Shown here one piece after another: positions 44,394 to 54,886 of a stretch of 64,000 nt of DNA. Position 1 is the first letter of the stretch, and each line of letters opens with the position of its first letter. A program made the translations under genes and the position numbers. The DNA is from Mermis nigrescens (taxonomy: Eukaryota > Nematoda > Enoplea > Mermithida > Mermithidae), in assembly GCA_036768485.1 (NCBI GenBank), contig JAVLUZ010000004.1, positions 648,807 through 712,806 on the forward strand, written 5' to 3'. Below the pieces are notes generated by a model. It was not told where the DNA came from. It made no database searches and saw only the letters and a list, made by a program, of their open reading frames with translations.

Positions 44394-44799
44394 ATCAATA
44401 ACACTGCATACTAGCAAGCAAAATTTCCAAGTTTTGCAACTTTATTCAAACCGCTGATAGGTCTTCTAATTTTCAAACCAAAAGGTTCATAATTTTGAAT
44501 TTTTTTGTGTGATTCAGAAGTCATTTTGAATAATAAATGCTTGTCTTTATTGAAATAAACCGTTCATCTTGAGACTTCAGTTTGAATTTTTGAATGCATT
44601 TATCTCAGAGTTTGTGCATGGATATTCAATTTACTTGAACTTATTCAATGTGTTTTTCAAACCAGAAGGTTCATTGTTATGAAAGTTTTCGTTCATTGTT
44701 TTTTGAATTTCTTCGTTGTAATTGCCAGAAAGTTTGAAAACTTAGGTTGTAAGTATGCATATCAGCAATATTTTTCAATTGACCCTTATGGCTTTCCGT

Positions 44800-45110
44800 A
44801 GGAACTACACTGGCGCCAGTGAGCACTTCAGAAAAACGGTCACTGCAGTTCAGTGATATTTTGCTTACCATTCAGTAAAAAAATATCTGAACAGGAGTGA
44901 CCATTTTTCTGAAGTTCAAAAGAGAGGTCACGGAACTGCAGTGACCGTTTTTCTGAACTTCAAAAAAAAAGGTCACGGAACTGCAGTGACCGTTTTTCTC
45001 GAACTTCAAAAAAGGCCACGGAACTGCAGTGACCGTTTTTCTGAACTTCAAAAAAAGGTCACGGAACTGCAGTGACCGTTTTTCTGAATTTCAACAAGAA
45101 GGTCATGGAA
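44800..45110. repeat. 43-45 bp palindromic tandem array
   Basis: GGAACTGCAGTGACCG recurs at 44932, 44977, 45020 and 45063, each followed by TTTTTCTGAACTTCAAAAAA and GGTCAC. GGTCAC and GTGACC make each unit foldable around CTGCAG. An inverted partner CAGAAAAACGGTCACTGCAG lies at about 44830-44850. Confidence 0.8.
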
Positions 45111-45464
45111 CTTCGTCAAAGACAGACGTTAACAGACAAGGTTGTTTCATAAAATTAGCAGCCACGGGAACCGCGACTTGCCCATTTAAAGGCCTTAGAT
45201 TTAAAAGCCTTAACTAAACTCTAACGAATTTATTTCTGTAGCAGGAGTGCTACTACACGGCTAGAAATGCCTACTTTGAAGTTTAACCCGTGACGTTGAT
45301 GTTTCATTGTTTCTCAATATTATTCAATACTTTGCGCAGTTGTGAGCAAGAGCCCGAGTAGTCGATTAGTACTACACACGCGAATCAGAGCGGAAGATCC
45401 GGGAAACCGGTGCGGGTAAAATTTTGCTCAACGTAACGGTGGGAGGCGGCGCCCTGTTACATTT

Positions 45465-45730
45465 CTATAGAAGTTCGAAAATTACTTTGATAGAACTTCT
45501 ACAGAAGACTGTCGAACTTCGAAGAAGTTCTATAGATGTTCGTTAAATAACTTTGATTGAAGTTCTATAGAAGACTGTTGAACTTCGATAAGACGCTAAT
45601 CGAAGTTCGATAAATTTTTAATAGAACCTCGATAGAATGCACATCGAAGTTAGTCGAACTTCGAAAAGTTCGACAAACTTTTTATAGAACTTCGATAGTG
45701 AGCAAATCGAAGTTCGACAGATCTTTTAAT
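45465..45730. repeat. Degenerate array of TTCGAAGTTC/GAACTTCGA motifs
   Basis: Repeated AAGTTCTATAGAAGACTGT, TCGAACTTCGA and ATAGAACTTCGATAG strings alternate orientation with spacing of roughly 40-60 bases. The tract is self-complementary in many registers and non-coding. Confidence 0.65.
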
Positions 45731-45734
45731 AATG

Positions 45735-46349
45735 CTGGTTCGAATAATGGAGCTCTTTTCTGTTATTTAGTCTTTGCTTAATTTTATGATCCCTCAAAAA
45801 ATGTTTTAAGTTCGTAAACTCCAATTTTAAAATTTTACGACAATTTTAATTTAAGAAATTGTTTTTTCACGGTATATTATATTTTTAAAAATGTAATAAC
45901 TTTGAAATTTGTATTGAAATTTCAATTTTAAATGCCTTTTATAATAGTAATTCTTTAAATGAAGATGTTTTACGCAAGTTTGGTCATAAATTTTAAAACT
46001 ATTTCCGGCAATAAGCTAGCAGATTGCGATTATAGCATTGATCTGATCTGATATATAATTATCGTGACCCTTGACTCGGTGTCGACTAAAATTATCAAAA
46101 TTTATGCAACGAAGTTAGTGAAACAGACTAGGTACTATCTACATAGTCTACGAAGCTGACATGAGCTGTATAGATAATTAATGAGCACAGCTTTTCTTGC
46201 ACATGAAGTACCTATATGTAATTCGGCGCTTTAGTGTTTGTACACGACGATAAAAGCAGCATTGGGAGCGCACAGTATCCTATTAATCATTCCCAGTGCT
46301 TAAGGTCGTTAGTGCTTTAGAGTCAATTTCTGTAACGTTCACCTCGGCG
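45735..46349. other. Non-coding; possible TATA-like sequence near the palindrome
   Basis: AT-rich DNA without recognised genes. GATAAAAGCAGCATTGGGAG near 46248 resembles a retroelement-type core promoter. A 60-codon frame at 46296-46478 follows it and runs into the palindrome arm; it has no known motif. Confidence 0.25.
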
Positions 46350-47842
46350 GCGGACAGTCAAAAAATAACCTATCCTCATTTTAACTTATGTTGTACAGTT
46401 TTTAATTCTAAGCAACATGGTGCAAAGCGTTTTGTACAAAAACCATTTCCCGCTTGGAACATCAACCTCAAAGTTTGAAAAATCGACACTTTTTGTCAAA
46501 AAAGAGTAGATTTACTTTTATGACTATAATTTCTTAACAACGCAAGATATCAGGGTCAAATTTTTTTTAAATGAAAGAGCAAGATTTTCTCTATGAGTCA
46601 TTGCTTTGATAAGTCCACAAGATTGACGGGTTCAGGAATTATGTAAGACTAAATATGAAAAAGTTTGACTTTGTGCACTGAAAAATTTCACATTTTGTAC
46701 TATAACTCCTATACTAGATGCGGGTGATTCTCAAAATTTTGATATAATGTGGCATTTAGATGCGACATGTATTTGGCAAAAAATAAAAAAAATTAAAGGA
46801 CCACTTTCTGAGCAATGAGTCTTCACGCAAGTCCATTTATTGCGAGTTACACAATTGTTCTTGCCCAAAACTTTTCTTTTAGACGTTATATCTCGCAAGT
46901 AAGATAAGACCAACTCTCAAAATTTTGGTTAAATAATTTATTTAGTCTTATGATGTTATTGGCAAAAGAATATGAAAGTTGTCAAATTTCTGATTGAACA
47001 GTGGCCCTTAGCGTAAGTGCAAGTCGGGTCATTCCATGTCAAGTGACCCAACGCTCCCAGTCGACCATCTCCAATCTGCATGAAATTTTGCACAGAAGTA
47101 GCCCCTGGTCTTAAACTGAAGTGGGCAAAATATTAGATTCTAATATGCTTTTGTTCAAAAGTTACAGGCTTTGGTATACTGGGCCATCTTGCAATGATCA
47201 CGCGCATGCTCCATAATCCCTCAACTTTTATTGCTTGTTTTTTCAGTTTGAATCGATGAAGAAGGATTAAATTCAGTTGACTAGGACAACTTTTTGTGCC
47301 AAATATAGTCGTGCAAATAAAAAAGCAATTGAAATCAAACTTGAATTGCAAATTGATGCCAAAGTTGAGCAAAAAAATCAGTTTTTCAAATGAAGACCAT
47401 ACTTTAAGCACAAATTACGCAAGATGCTGGTATTTAAATCCATCAATAATTTTCCTAAAAGTAGTCTACATTAGTGTCCCTATGTGTGCTTAATTCCAAA
47501 AATTCAGGAGTTATGCTTCTGAAACCAGAGGATGGCAAAAATGCCAAAAAAATTTATATGCAAATTTTACCCTATCTTCAGCAGCAAAAATCAGAATGTG
47601 GGTCATTTTTAATTTTTTTCTTTTTTGTTTTGTTTTGAAGAGCATTGTTTCTTCTACTTAATTCATTGTTTTTCATCTTGTGCCCGGGCCTTGTGGGTAG
47701 AAAAATAGCTCTTATTCTCAAGGTTATTCCTCGCACGCAATGCATATATTGTGAGAGAATGTGTACTTTGCCTAGATTTATATTGAGCTTGTAATACAAT
47801 AAAATAGTAATGTTTGACACCCTGAGAATGTCTTATTGTGTA
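46350..47842 (+). repeat. Giant palindrome, left arm (1.49 kb)
   Basis: CGGACAGTCAAAAAATAACC at the outer edge through GAATGTCTTATTGTGTA at the inner edge is repeated in inverted orientation at 47954-49442 with only scattered differences and small indels. It contains GGGTCATTCCATGTCAAGTG, itself an imperfect palindrome ending GTGACCC. A 92-codon frame (47133-47411, minus) is mirrored exactly in the other arm. Confidence 0.92.
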
Positions 47843-47953
47843 TTTAGTATTTATCTAGTATTTATTCATCTATATTTATTTATCTAGTATTTACCCGTCC
47901 ATCATGAAGTGATGCTAAATTTGGCCAGAAAATTTATGATGAAAAATGAAGTA
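47843..47953. other. Palindrome spacer (111 bp)
   Basis: Unpaired AT-rich centre with repeated TTTATCTAGTATTTA-type strings; it would be the loop of the hairpin. Confidence 0.85.
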
Positions 47954-49442
47954 TACACAATAAGATATTCTCAGGGTGTCAAACATCACTATTTTATTGT
48001 ATTACAAGCTCAATATAAATCTAGGCAAAGTACACATTCTCTCACAATATATGCATTGCGTGCGAGGAGTAACCTTGAGAATAAGAGCTGTTTTTCTACC
48101 CACAAGGCCCGGGCACAAGATGAAAAACAATGAATTAAGTAGAAGAAACAATGCTATTTAAAACAAAACAAAAAAGAAAAAAATTAAAAATGACCCACAT
48201 TCTGATTTTTGCTGCTGAAGATAGGGTAAAATTTGCATAAAATTTTTTCGGCATTTTTGCCATCCTCTGGTTCTAGAAGCATAACTCCTGAATTTTAGGA
48301 ATTAAGCACACATAGAGACACTAATGTAGACTACTTTTAGGAAAATTATTGATGGATTTAAATACCAGCATCTTGCGTAATTTGTGCTTAAAGTATGGTC
48401 TTCATTTGAAAAACTGATTTTTTTGCTCAACTTTGGCATCAATTTGCAATTCAAGTTTGATTTCAATTGCTTTTTTATTTGCACGACTATATTTGGCACA
48501 AAAAGTTGTCCTAGTCAACTGAATTTAATCCTTCTTCATCGATTCAAACTGAAAAAACAAGCAATAAAAGTGGAGGGATTATGGAGCATGCGCGTGATCA
48601 TTGCAAGATGGCCCAGTATACCAAAGCCTGTAACTTTTGAACAAAAGCATATTAGAATCTAATATTTTGCCCGGTTTAGTTTAAGACCAGGGGCTACTTC
48701 TGTGCAAAATTTCATGCAGATTGGAGATGGTCGACTGGGAGCGTTGGGTCACTTGACATGGAATGACCCGACTTGCACTTACGCTAAGGGCCACTGTTCA
48801 ATCAGAAATTTGACAACTTTCATATTCTTTTGCCAATAACATCATAAGACTAAGTAAATTATTCATCCAAAATTTTGAGAGTTGGTCTTATCTTACTTGC
48901 GAGATATAACGTCTAAAAGAAAAGTTTTGGGCAAGAACAATTGTGTAACTCACAATAAATGGTCTTGCGTGAAGACTCATTGCTCAAAAAGTGGTCCTTT
49001 AATTTTTTTATTTTTTGCCAAATATATGTCACATCTAAGTGCCACATCATACTAAAATTTTGGGAATCACCCGCATCTAGTATAGGAGTTATAGGACAAA
49101 ATGTGAAATTTTTTAGTGCACATTGTCAAACTTTTTCATATTCAGTCTTACATAATTTCTCAACCCGTCAAACTTGTGGACTTATCAAAGTGATAATTCA
49201 AAGCCAAAATCTTGCTCTTTCATTTAAAAAAATATTGACTCTAATATCTTGCGTTGTTAAGAAGTTATAATCATAAAAGTAAATCTACTCTTTTTTGACA
49301 AAAAGTGTCAATTTTTCAAACTTTGAGGTTGATGTTCCAAGCGAAAAATAGTTTTTTACAAAACGCTTTACACCATGTTGCTCAGAATAAAAAACTGTAC
49401 AACATACGTCAAAATGAGGATAGGTTATTTTTTAACTGTCCG
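47954..49442 (-). repeat. Giant palindrome, right arm (1.49 kb)
   Basis: Inverted copy of 46350-47842, ending ATAACCTATCC/GGATAGGTTATTTTTTAAC then GTCCG just before the N gap. Homology to the left arm stops 18 bases before the gap. Mirrored frames at 48384-48662 (plus) and 48302-48499 (minus) are consequences of the symmetry. Confidence 0.92.
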
Positions 49443-49460
49443 CCCTTACTACATCGCTGA

Positions 49461-49560
49461 NNNNNNNNNNNNNNNNNNNNNNNNNNNNNNNNNNNNNNNN
49501 NNNNNNNNNNNNNNNNNNNNNNNNNNNNNNNNNNNNNNNNNNNNNNNNNNNNNNNNNNNN
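49461..49560. other. Assembly gap (100 N)
   Basis: 100 unknown bases between the giant palindrome and Penelope-like copy A. The long frame that appears to cross it is an artefact. Confidence 0.99.
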
Positions 49561-51897
49561 TAATTTATCACACCCAATTTTTATTTCATCACTTTTATTA
49601 TAAACCTTTGTCATAAAGTCGGATATGACCTTATCAATCAAGCCAAGGGGATACTCATTTTGCACTAGAGTCTGCTTCAGCTTGTCAATATCAGAGACAA
49701 AAGTCTGATATGAGTTACAGATCATATAAATGCGACTCACAAGTGTCCTTATTAAACCAACTTTATAGGCAAAAGGAATGAAGCTAGACAATTTGGCATA
49801 AAGGCCAGAAAATGTAGGTTTCTGATATGATGATGTCACAATATCATCGGACTTCCTTTCAACAAGAACATCGAGGAAATTTAATTTCTTGTCACATTCA
49901 GTTTCAAATGTGAACTTCATATTAGGATGTTGCTGATTCATGTAATCACAGAACTGTGTAGGCTGATTTCTGTCAGAAAACACTACAAATGTGTCATCAA
50001 CATAACGTACATAAAACTTGGGTTTGATCTTTATATTACAGTCTCTGAGCCACTTTGTTTCATGATAGCTCAAGAAAATGTTGGCAAGAACTGGGCCAAG
50101 CGGATTACCCATAGCAACACCATCTATCTGTTGATAGATTTTACCATTGCACGTAAAGTAACACTCTTTAACTGCAAGTTCTAGAAGCAGTTTGAATTGA
50201 TGACGATTCATGTTATTTACTAACATGACATTCTGATCATCAAATAGTTTCTTAATACATATGTCAATGGTCTCATTGAGTGGAATATTAGTGAACAAGC
50301 TTTGAACATCAAGACTAGCCATAAAATGATGGCTTTTGAATGTAAAAGCCTTGAGTCTTGTCAGGAAACTACCAGTGTCACATAAAGTGTATTCATTTGT
50401 ACTTATGTCTTGTAGGATCGGGACAAAATACTTAGCCAACTTATAAGTTGGGGTGTTGATGGCTGACAAGATAGGTCTTAGAGGAACATCTCTCTTATGG
50501 GTCTTAGGCAAGCCATATAGCCTGCCATAACTGCATCCTACAGGATTTATACTTTTATACACATCAGCAGATAGTCCATTCTGCTTATGAACCTTCAGTA
50601 TACGGGCTGATATGCGTTTCTCAACTGAGCGTATAAACTGACAAGGATTACAGTCAATGACTTTGAACTTTGAGATATCATTCAAGACATCATTCAACTT
50701 CCTAATGTAGTCATCTTTGTTCAAAATTACAACTTGGTTACCCTTATCTGCCTTTAGGACAATGATATTCTTGTCTTTTGACAGATTGCTGAGGATTTCA
50801 TAGTCACGCTTTGATAGATTATCAGAGTGCTTCTTATCATAATTAAAGTATGAGCTAAGAGCAATGTCACGCAATTGATTCTTGATCATTTGCACTTTTA
50901 CATTATCACAGTTAAAGGCAGTTTGTTTATTGAGGAAACCCATCAGTTTCTCAAAAGGCAGCAAATAATCACCATACTCGATCTTCCTAGGTGTAATAGA
51001 GTACTTCATACCATAAGACAAGACAAGCTTTTCATGAGCTGTCAAAACTCGGTTACTAAAATTAACCACAACCTTGTCAGGATCGATACTATTAACACTT
51101 TTATGCATAAGCAAGTTTTTTACCTTCTTGCTATGCAACTGTCTAACATGGTTGAGAGATTTAGACACATTGCGTCTAATGTATGTTAATGATACCTGAG
51201 AATCCAGCCAGGATACTCTTGAATCAAACAAGGTTATCTGTGCCTTCAAATCTCTTATGACTCTTTCAACCTCTTTGATTTTACCTTTCAATTCCTCATT
51301 TAGCAGAAGCCTCTGGCATGTTATGTAACACTTAGAACGCTTAAGCATCCTATTAGAAACCTTAAAAGCCAGAAATTTAGGAAGCAAATCATTATCAATG
51401 CATTCCTTAAGAAATGCAACATCCAACTGAAGCTTATTATAGCGAAGTTGAAGCTTCTCAACTTTTCTCAAAAGTAACACAACTCCATGATCATACTTAT
51501 TCTTCAAATATGTGAATATATTTAGTTTTAAACGAATTTTGAAAAGAAAAGCAAGAATAAAGAAAAACTTTTTAAGTCTAAAACTCACCAGGCCCTCCAA
51601 CCCGCCCTTACCTCCACCCATCCTAGATGTTGTAGCAGTAGTAGAAGTTATCTGACTAGCTGAAGTTGTTTGGTTGACAGGCGATTTTCCCACATTATGC
51701 CTCACTTGACCAAAAATATTCGGAAAATTGACTTTAGTAGCAGAGGGGGAAGCAATCTGACCAACCAAGGCTGCAGGAGTAGGGTGTGATTCGCTCCCAT
51801 TGTTCGTCCATTGTTTCTCGACTCTACCAAATTTAGCTGACGTTTCGACCAAAGCTTTGGCCATCTTCAGAGCATTATAGTAGAAGCGACTATTCAA
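49561..51897 (-). CDS. Penelope-like element copy A: reverse transcriptase (3' end lost in gap)
   Basis: A frame of about 780 codons is intact until the gap. Features in order: a low-complexity Ser/Thr N-terminus (TSASQITSTTATTSR); a helical region with KVEKLQLRYNKLQLDVAFLK; the PLE-typical IIVLKADKGNQVVILNKDDY; YGLPKTHKRDVPLRPILSA; FMASLDVQSLFTNIPLNETI; GVAMGNPLGPVLANIFLS; KFYVRYVDDTFVVFSD (catalytic YVDD); and KKLNFLDVLVERKSDD. The GIY-YIG end seen in copy B is missing. A likely start is the ATG of MAKALVETSAKFG, which lies inside the hammerhead motif. Copy A follows B head-to-tail. Confidence 0.9.
51824..51883 (-). ncRNA. Hammerhead ribozyme motif, Penelope copy A
   Basis: On the minus strand CTAC...GCT then CTGAAGA, a stem II of GGCCAAAG/CTTTGGTC, CGAAAC and GTC followed by AGC...GTAG. 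CUGANGA and GAAA are the conserved hammerhead core; cleavage would follow the C of CGTC. Stem III is reduced to the self-complementary ACGT. Small hammerheads of this kind are known from Penelope-like elements and act as dimers. It overlaps the first codons of the ORF. Confidence 0.85.
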
Positions 51898-52110
51898 TAA
51901 GTAAGAGTTTTGAAAAAATGAGCTTGCTAAGCGAGAGTTGTAAACAAAGAGAAACTCAAAGTTTAAAACATATCATTAAATTATGAAGAGAATAATAAAA
52001 GATTATAAACTATAAGAAAATGAAAGAGGTGGGATTTAAGCAAATTAAAACAAATTTAGTGGATATGATGAAACATTATTGTTGAGAATAGGACGATCAC
52101 GTGCTATGTA
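51884..52110 (-). repeat. Penelope pseudo-LTR between tandem copies B and A
   Basis: This segment is both the 3' end of B (last codons and 3' UTR) and the 5' leader of A, as expected for tandem PLE copies. It is the inverted equivalent of 54601-54820 and 57857-58077. Confidence 0.8.
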
Positions 52111-54601
52111 TAATGACTCCTTGATTAAAAGATCAAAAGAGTTGGATGCTCGACTAATAACCTTGAAGCAATCTGATGTATTTAAATGATTGCTATTTGA
52201 GATATGTTTGTGAATAGCAGATAAGCTATCACCCTGAATTGGCTTTCCTGTAGCAAATGAGATGCCAGTATGCTCTGCAATTCTACTCCCAAAATGTCGG
52301 CGAGTTTCGCCAATGTAACTAGCCATACAGCTAGAACACGTATATTTATATACTAAATTTGAGAGTAGCTTAGCAGGTACAGCATCCTTGTTCTTGAAAA
52401 ACCGGCTTATACACATGACAGGTTTGTAAACAAACCTTACTCTAATCTGAGGGTAAAATGTAGATATAAGCTTTAGAATTCTGCTGCGTACATTGTAGCC
52501 ATGCACACCAGTGTAAGGCAAAACAAGAGAATAGCATAATTTATCACACCCAATTTTTATTTCATCACTTTTATTATAAACCTTTGTCATAAAGTCGGAT
52601 ATGACCTTATCAATCAAGCCAAGGGGATACTCATTTTGCACTAGAGTCTGCTTCAGCTTGTCAATATCAGAGACAAAAGTCTGATATGAGTTACAGATCA
52701 TATAAATGCGACTCACAAGTGTCCTTATTAAACCAACTTTATAGGCAAAAGGAATGAAGCTAGACAATTTGGCATAAAGGCCAGAAAATGTAGGTTTCTG
52801 ATATGATGATGTCACAATATCATCGGACTTCCTTTCAACAAGAACATCGAGGAAATTTAATTTCTTGTCACATTCAGTTTCAAATGTGAACTTCATATTA
52901 GGATGTTGCTGATTCATGTAATCACAGAACTGTGTAGGCTGATTTCTGTCAGAAAACACTACAAATGTGTCATCAACATAACGTACATAAAACTTGGGTT
53001 TGATCTTTATATTACAGTCTCTGAGCCACTTTGTTTCATGATAGCTCAAGAAAATGTTGGCAAGAACTGGGCCAAGCGGATTACCCATAGCAACACCATC
53101 TATCTGTTGATAGATTTTACCATTGCACGTAAAGTAACACTCTTTAACTGCAAGTTCTAGAAGCAGTTTGAATTGATGACGATTCATGTTATTTACTAAC
53201 ATGACATTCTGATCATCAAATAGTTTCTTAATACATATGTCAATGGTCTCATTGAGTGGAATATTAGTGAACAAGCTTTGAACATCAAGACTAGCCATAA
53301 AATGATGGCTTTTGAATGTAAAAGCCTTGAGTCTTGTCAGGAAACTACCAGTGTCACATAAAGTGTATTCATTTGTACTTATGTCTTGTAGGATCGGGAC
53401 AAAATACTTAGCCAACTTATAAGTTGGGGTGTTGATGGCTGACAAGATAGGTCTTAGAGGAACATCTCTCTTATGGGTCTTAGGCAAGCCATATAGCCTG
53501 CCATAACTGCATCCTACAGGATTTATACTTTTATACACATCAGCAGATAGTCCATTCTGCTTATGAACCTTCAGTATATCGGGCTGATATGCGTTTCTCA
53601 ACTGAGCGTATAAACTGACAAGGATTACAGTCAATGACTTTGAACTTTGAGATATCATTCAAGACATCATTCAACTTCCTAATGTAGTCATCTTTGTTCA
53701 AAATTACAACTTGGTTACCCTTATCTGCCTTTAGGACAATGATATTCTTGTCTTTTGACAGATTGCTGAGGATTTCATAGTCACGCTTTGATAGATTATC
53801 AGAATGCTTCTTATCATAATTAAAGTATGAGCTAAGAGCAATGTCACGCAATTGATTCTTGATCATTTGCATTTTTACATTATCACAGTTAAAGGCAGTT
53901 TGTTTATTGAGGAAACCCATCAGTTTCTCAAAAGGCAGCAAATAATCACCATACTCGATCTTCCTAGGTGTAATAGAGTACTTCATACCATAAGACAAGA
54001 CAAGCTTTTCATGAGCTGTCAAAACTCGGTTACTAAAATTAACCACAACCTTGTCAGGATCGATACTATTAACACTTTTATGCATAAGCAAGTTTTTTAC
54101 CTTCTTGCTATGCAACTGTCTAACATGGTTGAGAGATTTAGACACATTGCGTCTAATGTATGTTAATGATACCTGAGAATCCAGCCAGGATACTCTTGAA
54201 TCAAACAAGGTTATCTGTGCCTTCAAATCTCTTATGACTCTTTCGACCTCTTTGATTTTACCTTTCAATTCCTCATTTAGCAGAAGCCTCTGGCATGTTA
54301 TGTAACACTTAGAACGCTTAAGCATCCTATTAGAAACCTTAAAAGCCAGAAATTTAGGAAGCAAATCATTATCAATGCATTCCTTAAGAAATGCAACATC
54401 CAACTGAAGCTTATTATAGCGAAGTTGAAGCTTCTCAACTTTTCTCAAAAGTAACACAACTCCATGATCATACTTATTCTTCAAATATGTGAATATATTT
54501 AGTTTTAAACGAATTTTGAAAAGAAAAGCAAGAATAAAGAAAAACTTTTAAGTCTTAAACTCACCAGGCCCTCCAACCCGCCCTTACCTCCACCCATCCT
54601 A
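52045..54601 (-). pseudogene. Penelope-like element copy B: RT plus GIY-YIG endonuclease
   Basis: Two overlapping frames (54484-53561 and 53658-52045) together cover RT and nuclease. One extra base at about 53575 (CAGTATATCGGG where A has CAGTATACGGG) breaks the frame and a missing T near 54547 breaks the N-terminus. The C-terminus, absent from A, reads VYKYTCSSCMASYIGETRRH then FGSRIAEHTG and later IKESLYIARDRPILNNN: a GIY-YIG nuclease with the CxxC insert typical of Penelope elements. The 5' end is truncated at 54601 within codons for GGGKGG, where the oppositely oriented copy C begins. Confidence 0.9.
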
Positions 54602-54820
54602 CATAGCACGTGATCGTCCTATTCTCAACAATAATGTTTCATCATATCCTCTAAATTTGTTTTAATTTACTTAAATCCCACCTCTTTCATTTTCTTATAG
54701 TTTAAAATCTTTTATAATTCTCTTCATAATTTAATGGTATGTTTTAAACTTTAAGTTTCTCTTTGTTTACAACTCTCGCTTAGCAAGCTCATTTTTTCAA
54801 AACTCTTACTTAGTGAACAG
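54601..54820 (+). repeat. Penelope pseudo-LTR, left of copy C
   Basis: ACATAGCACGTGATCGTCCT through CTTACTTAGTGAACAG is repeated almost exactly at 57857-58077 on the other side of copy C. It starts with the last codons of the nuclease (YIARDRPILNN), so it is the end of a preceding partial copy. Confidence 0.88.
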
Positions 54821-54826
54821 TCGCTT

Positions 54827-54886
54827 CTACTATTATGCTCTGAAGATGGCCAAAGCTTTGGTCGAAACGTCAGCTAAATTTGGTAG
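54827..54886 (+). ncRNA. Hammerhead ribozyme motif, Penelope copy C
   Basis: CTACTATTATGCT, CTGAAGA (54840-54846), stem II GGCCAAAG/CTTTGGTC, CGAAAC (54863-54868), GTC (54869-54871), AGC...GGTAG. The core is identical to copy A; only one base in the stem I strand differs. Stem I closes by CTAC/GTAG and GCT/AGC around an internal loop. It marks the junction between pseudo-LTR and body. Confidence 0.87.

Noticed and set aside
47133..48662. Identical 92-codon frames on opposite strands, suggesting a duplicated gene
   Set aside because: They are mirror images produced by the palindrome and have no recognisable domain; conservation here reflects arm symmetry, not coding constraint.
49432..51897. 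A single 821-codon frame including residues left of the N gap
   Set aside because: It crosses 100 unknown bases; only the part right of the gap is real and the last codons come from unrelated sequence.
49927..54166. Plus-strand frames of 85 and 104 codons repeated in both Penelope copies
   Set aside because: They are antisense shadows of the RT gene, repeated only because the gene is repeated.
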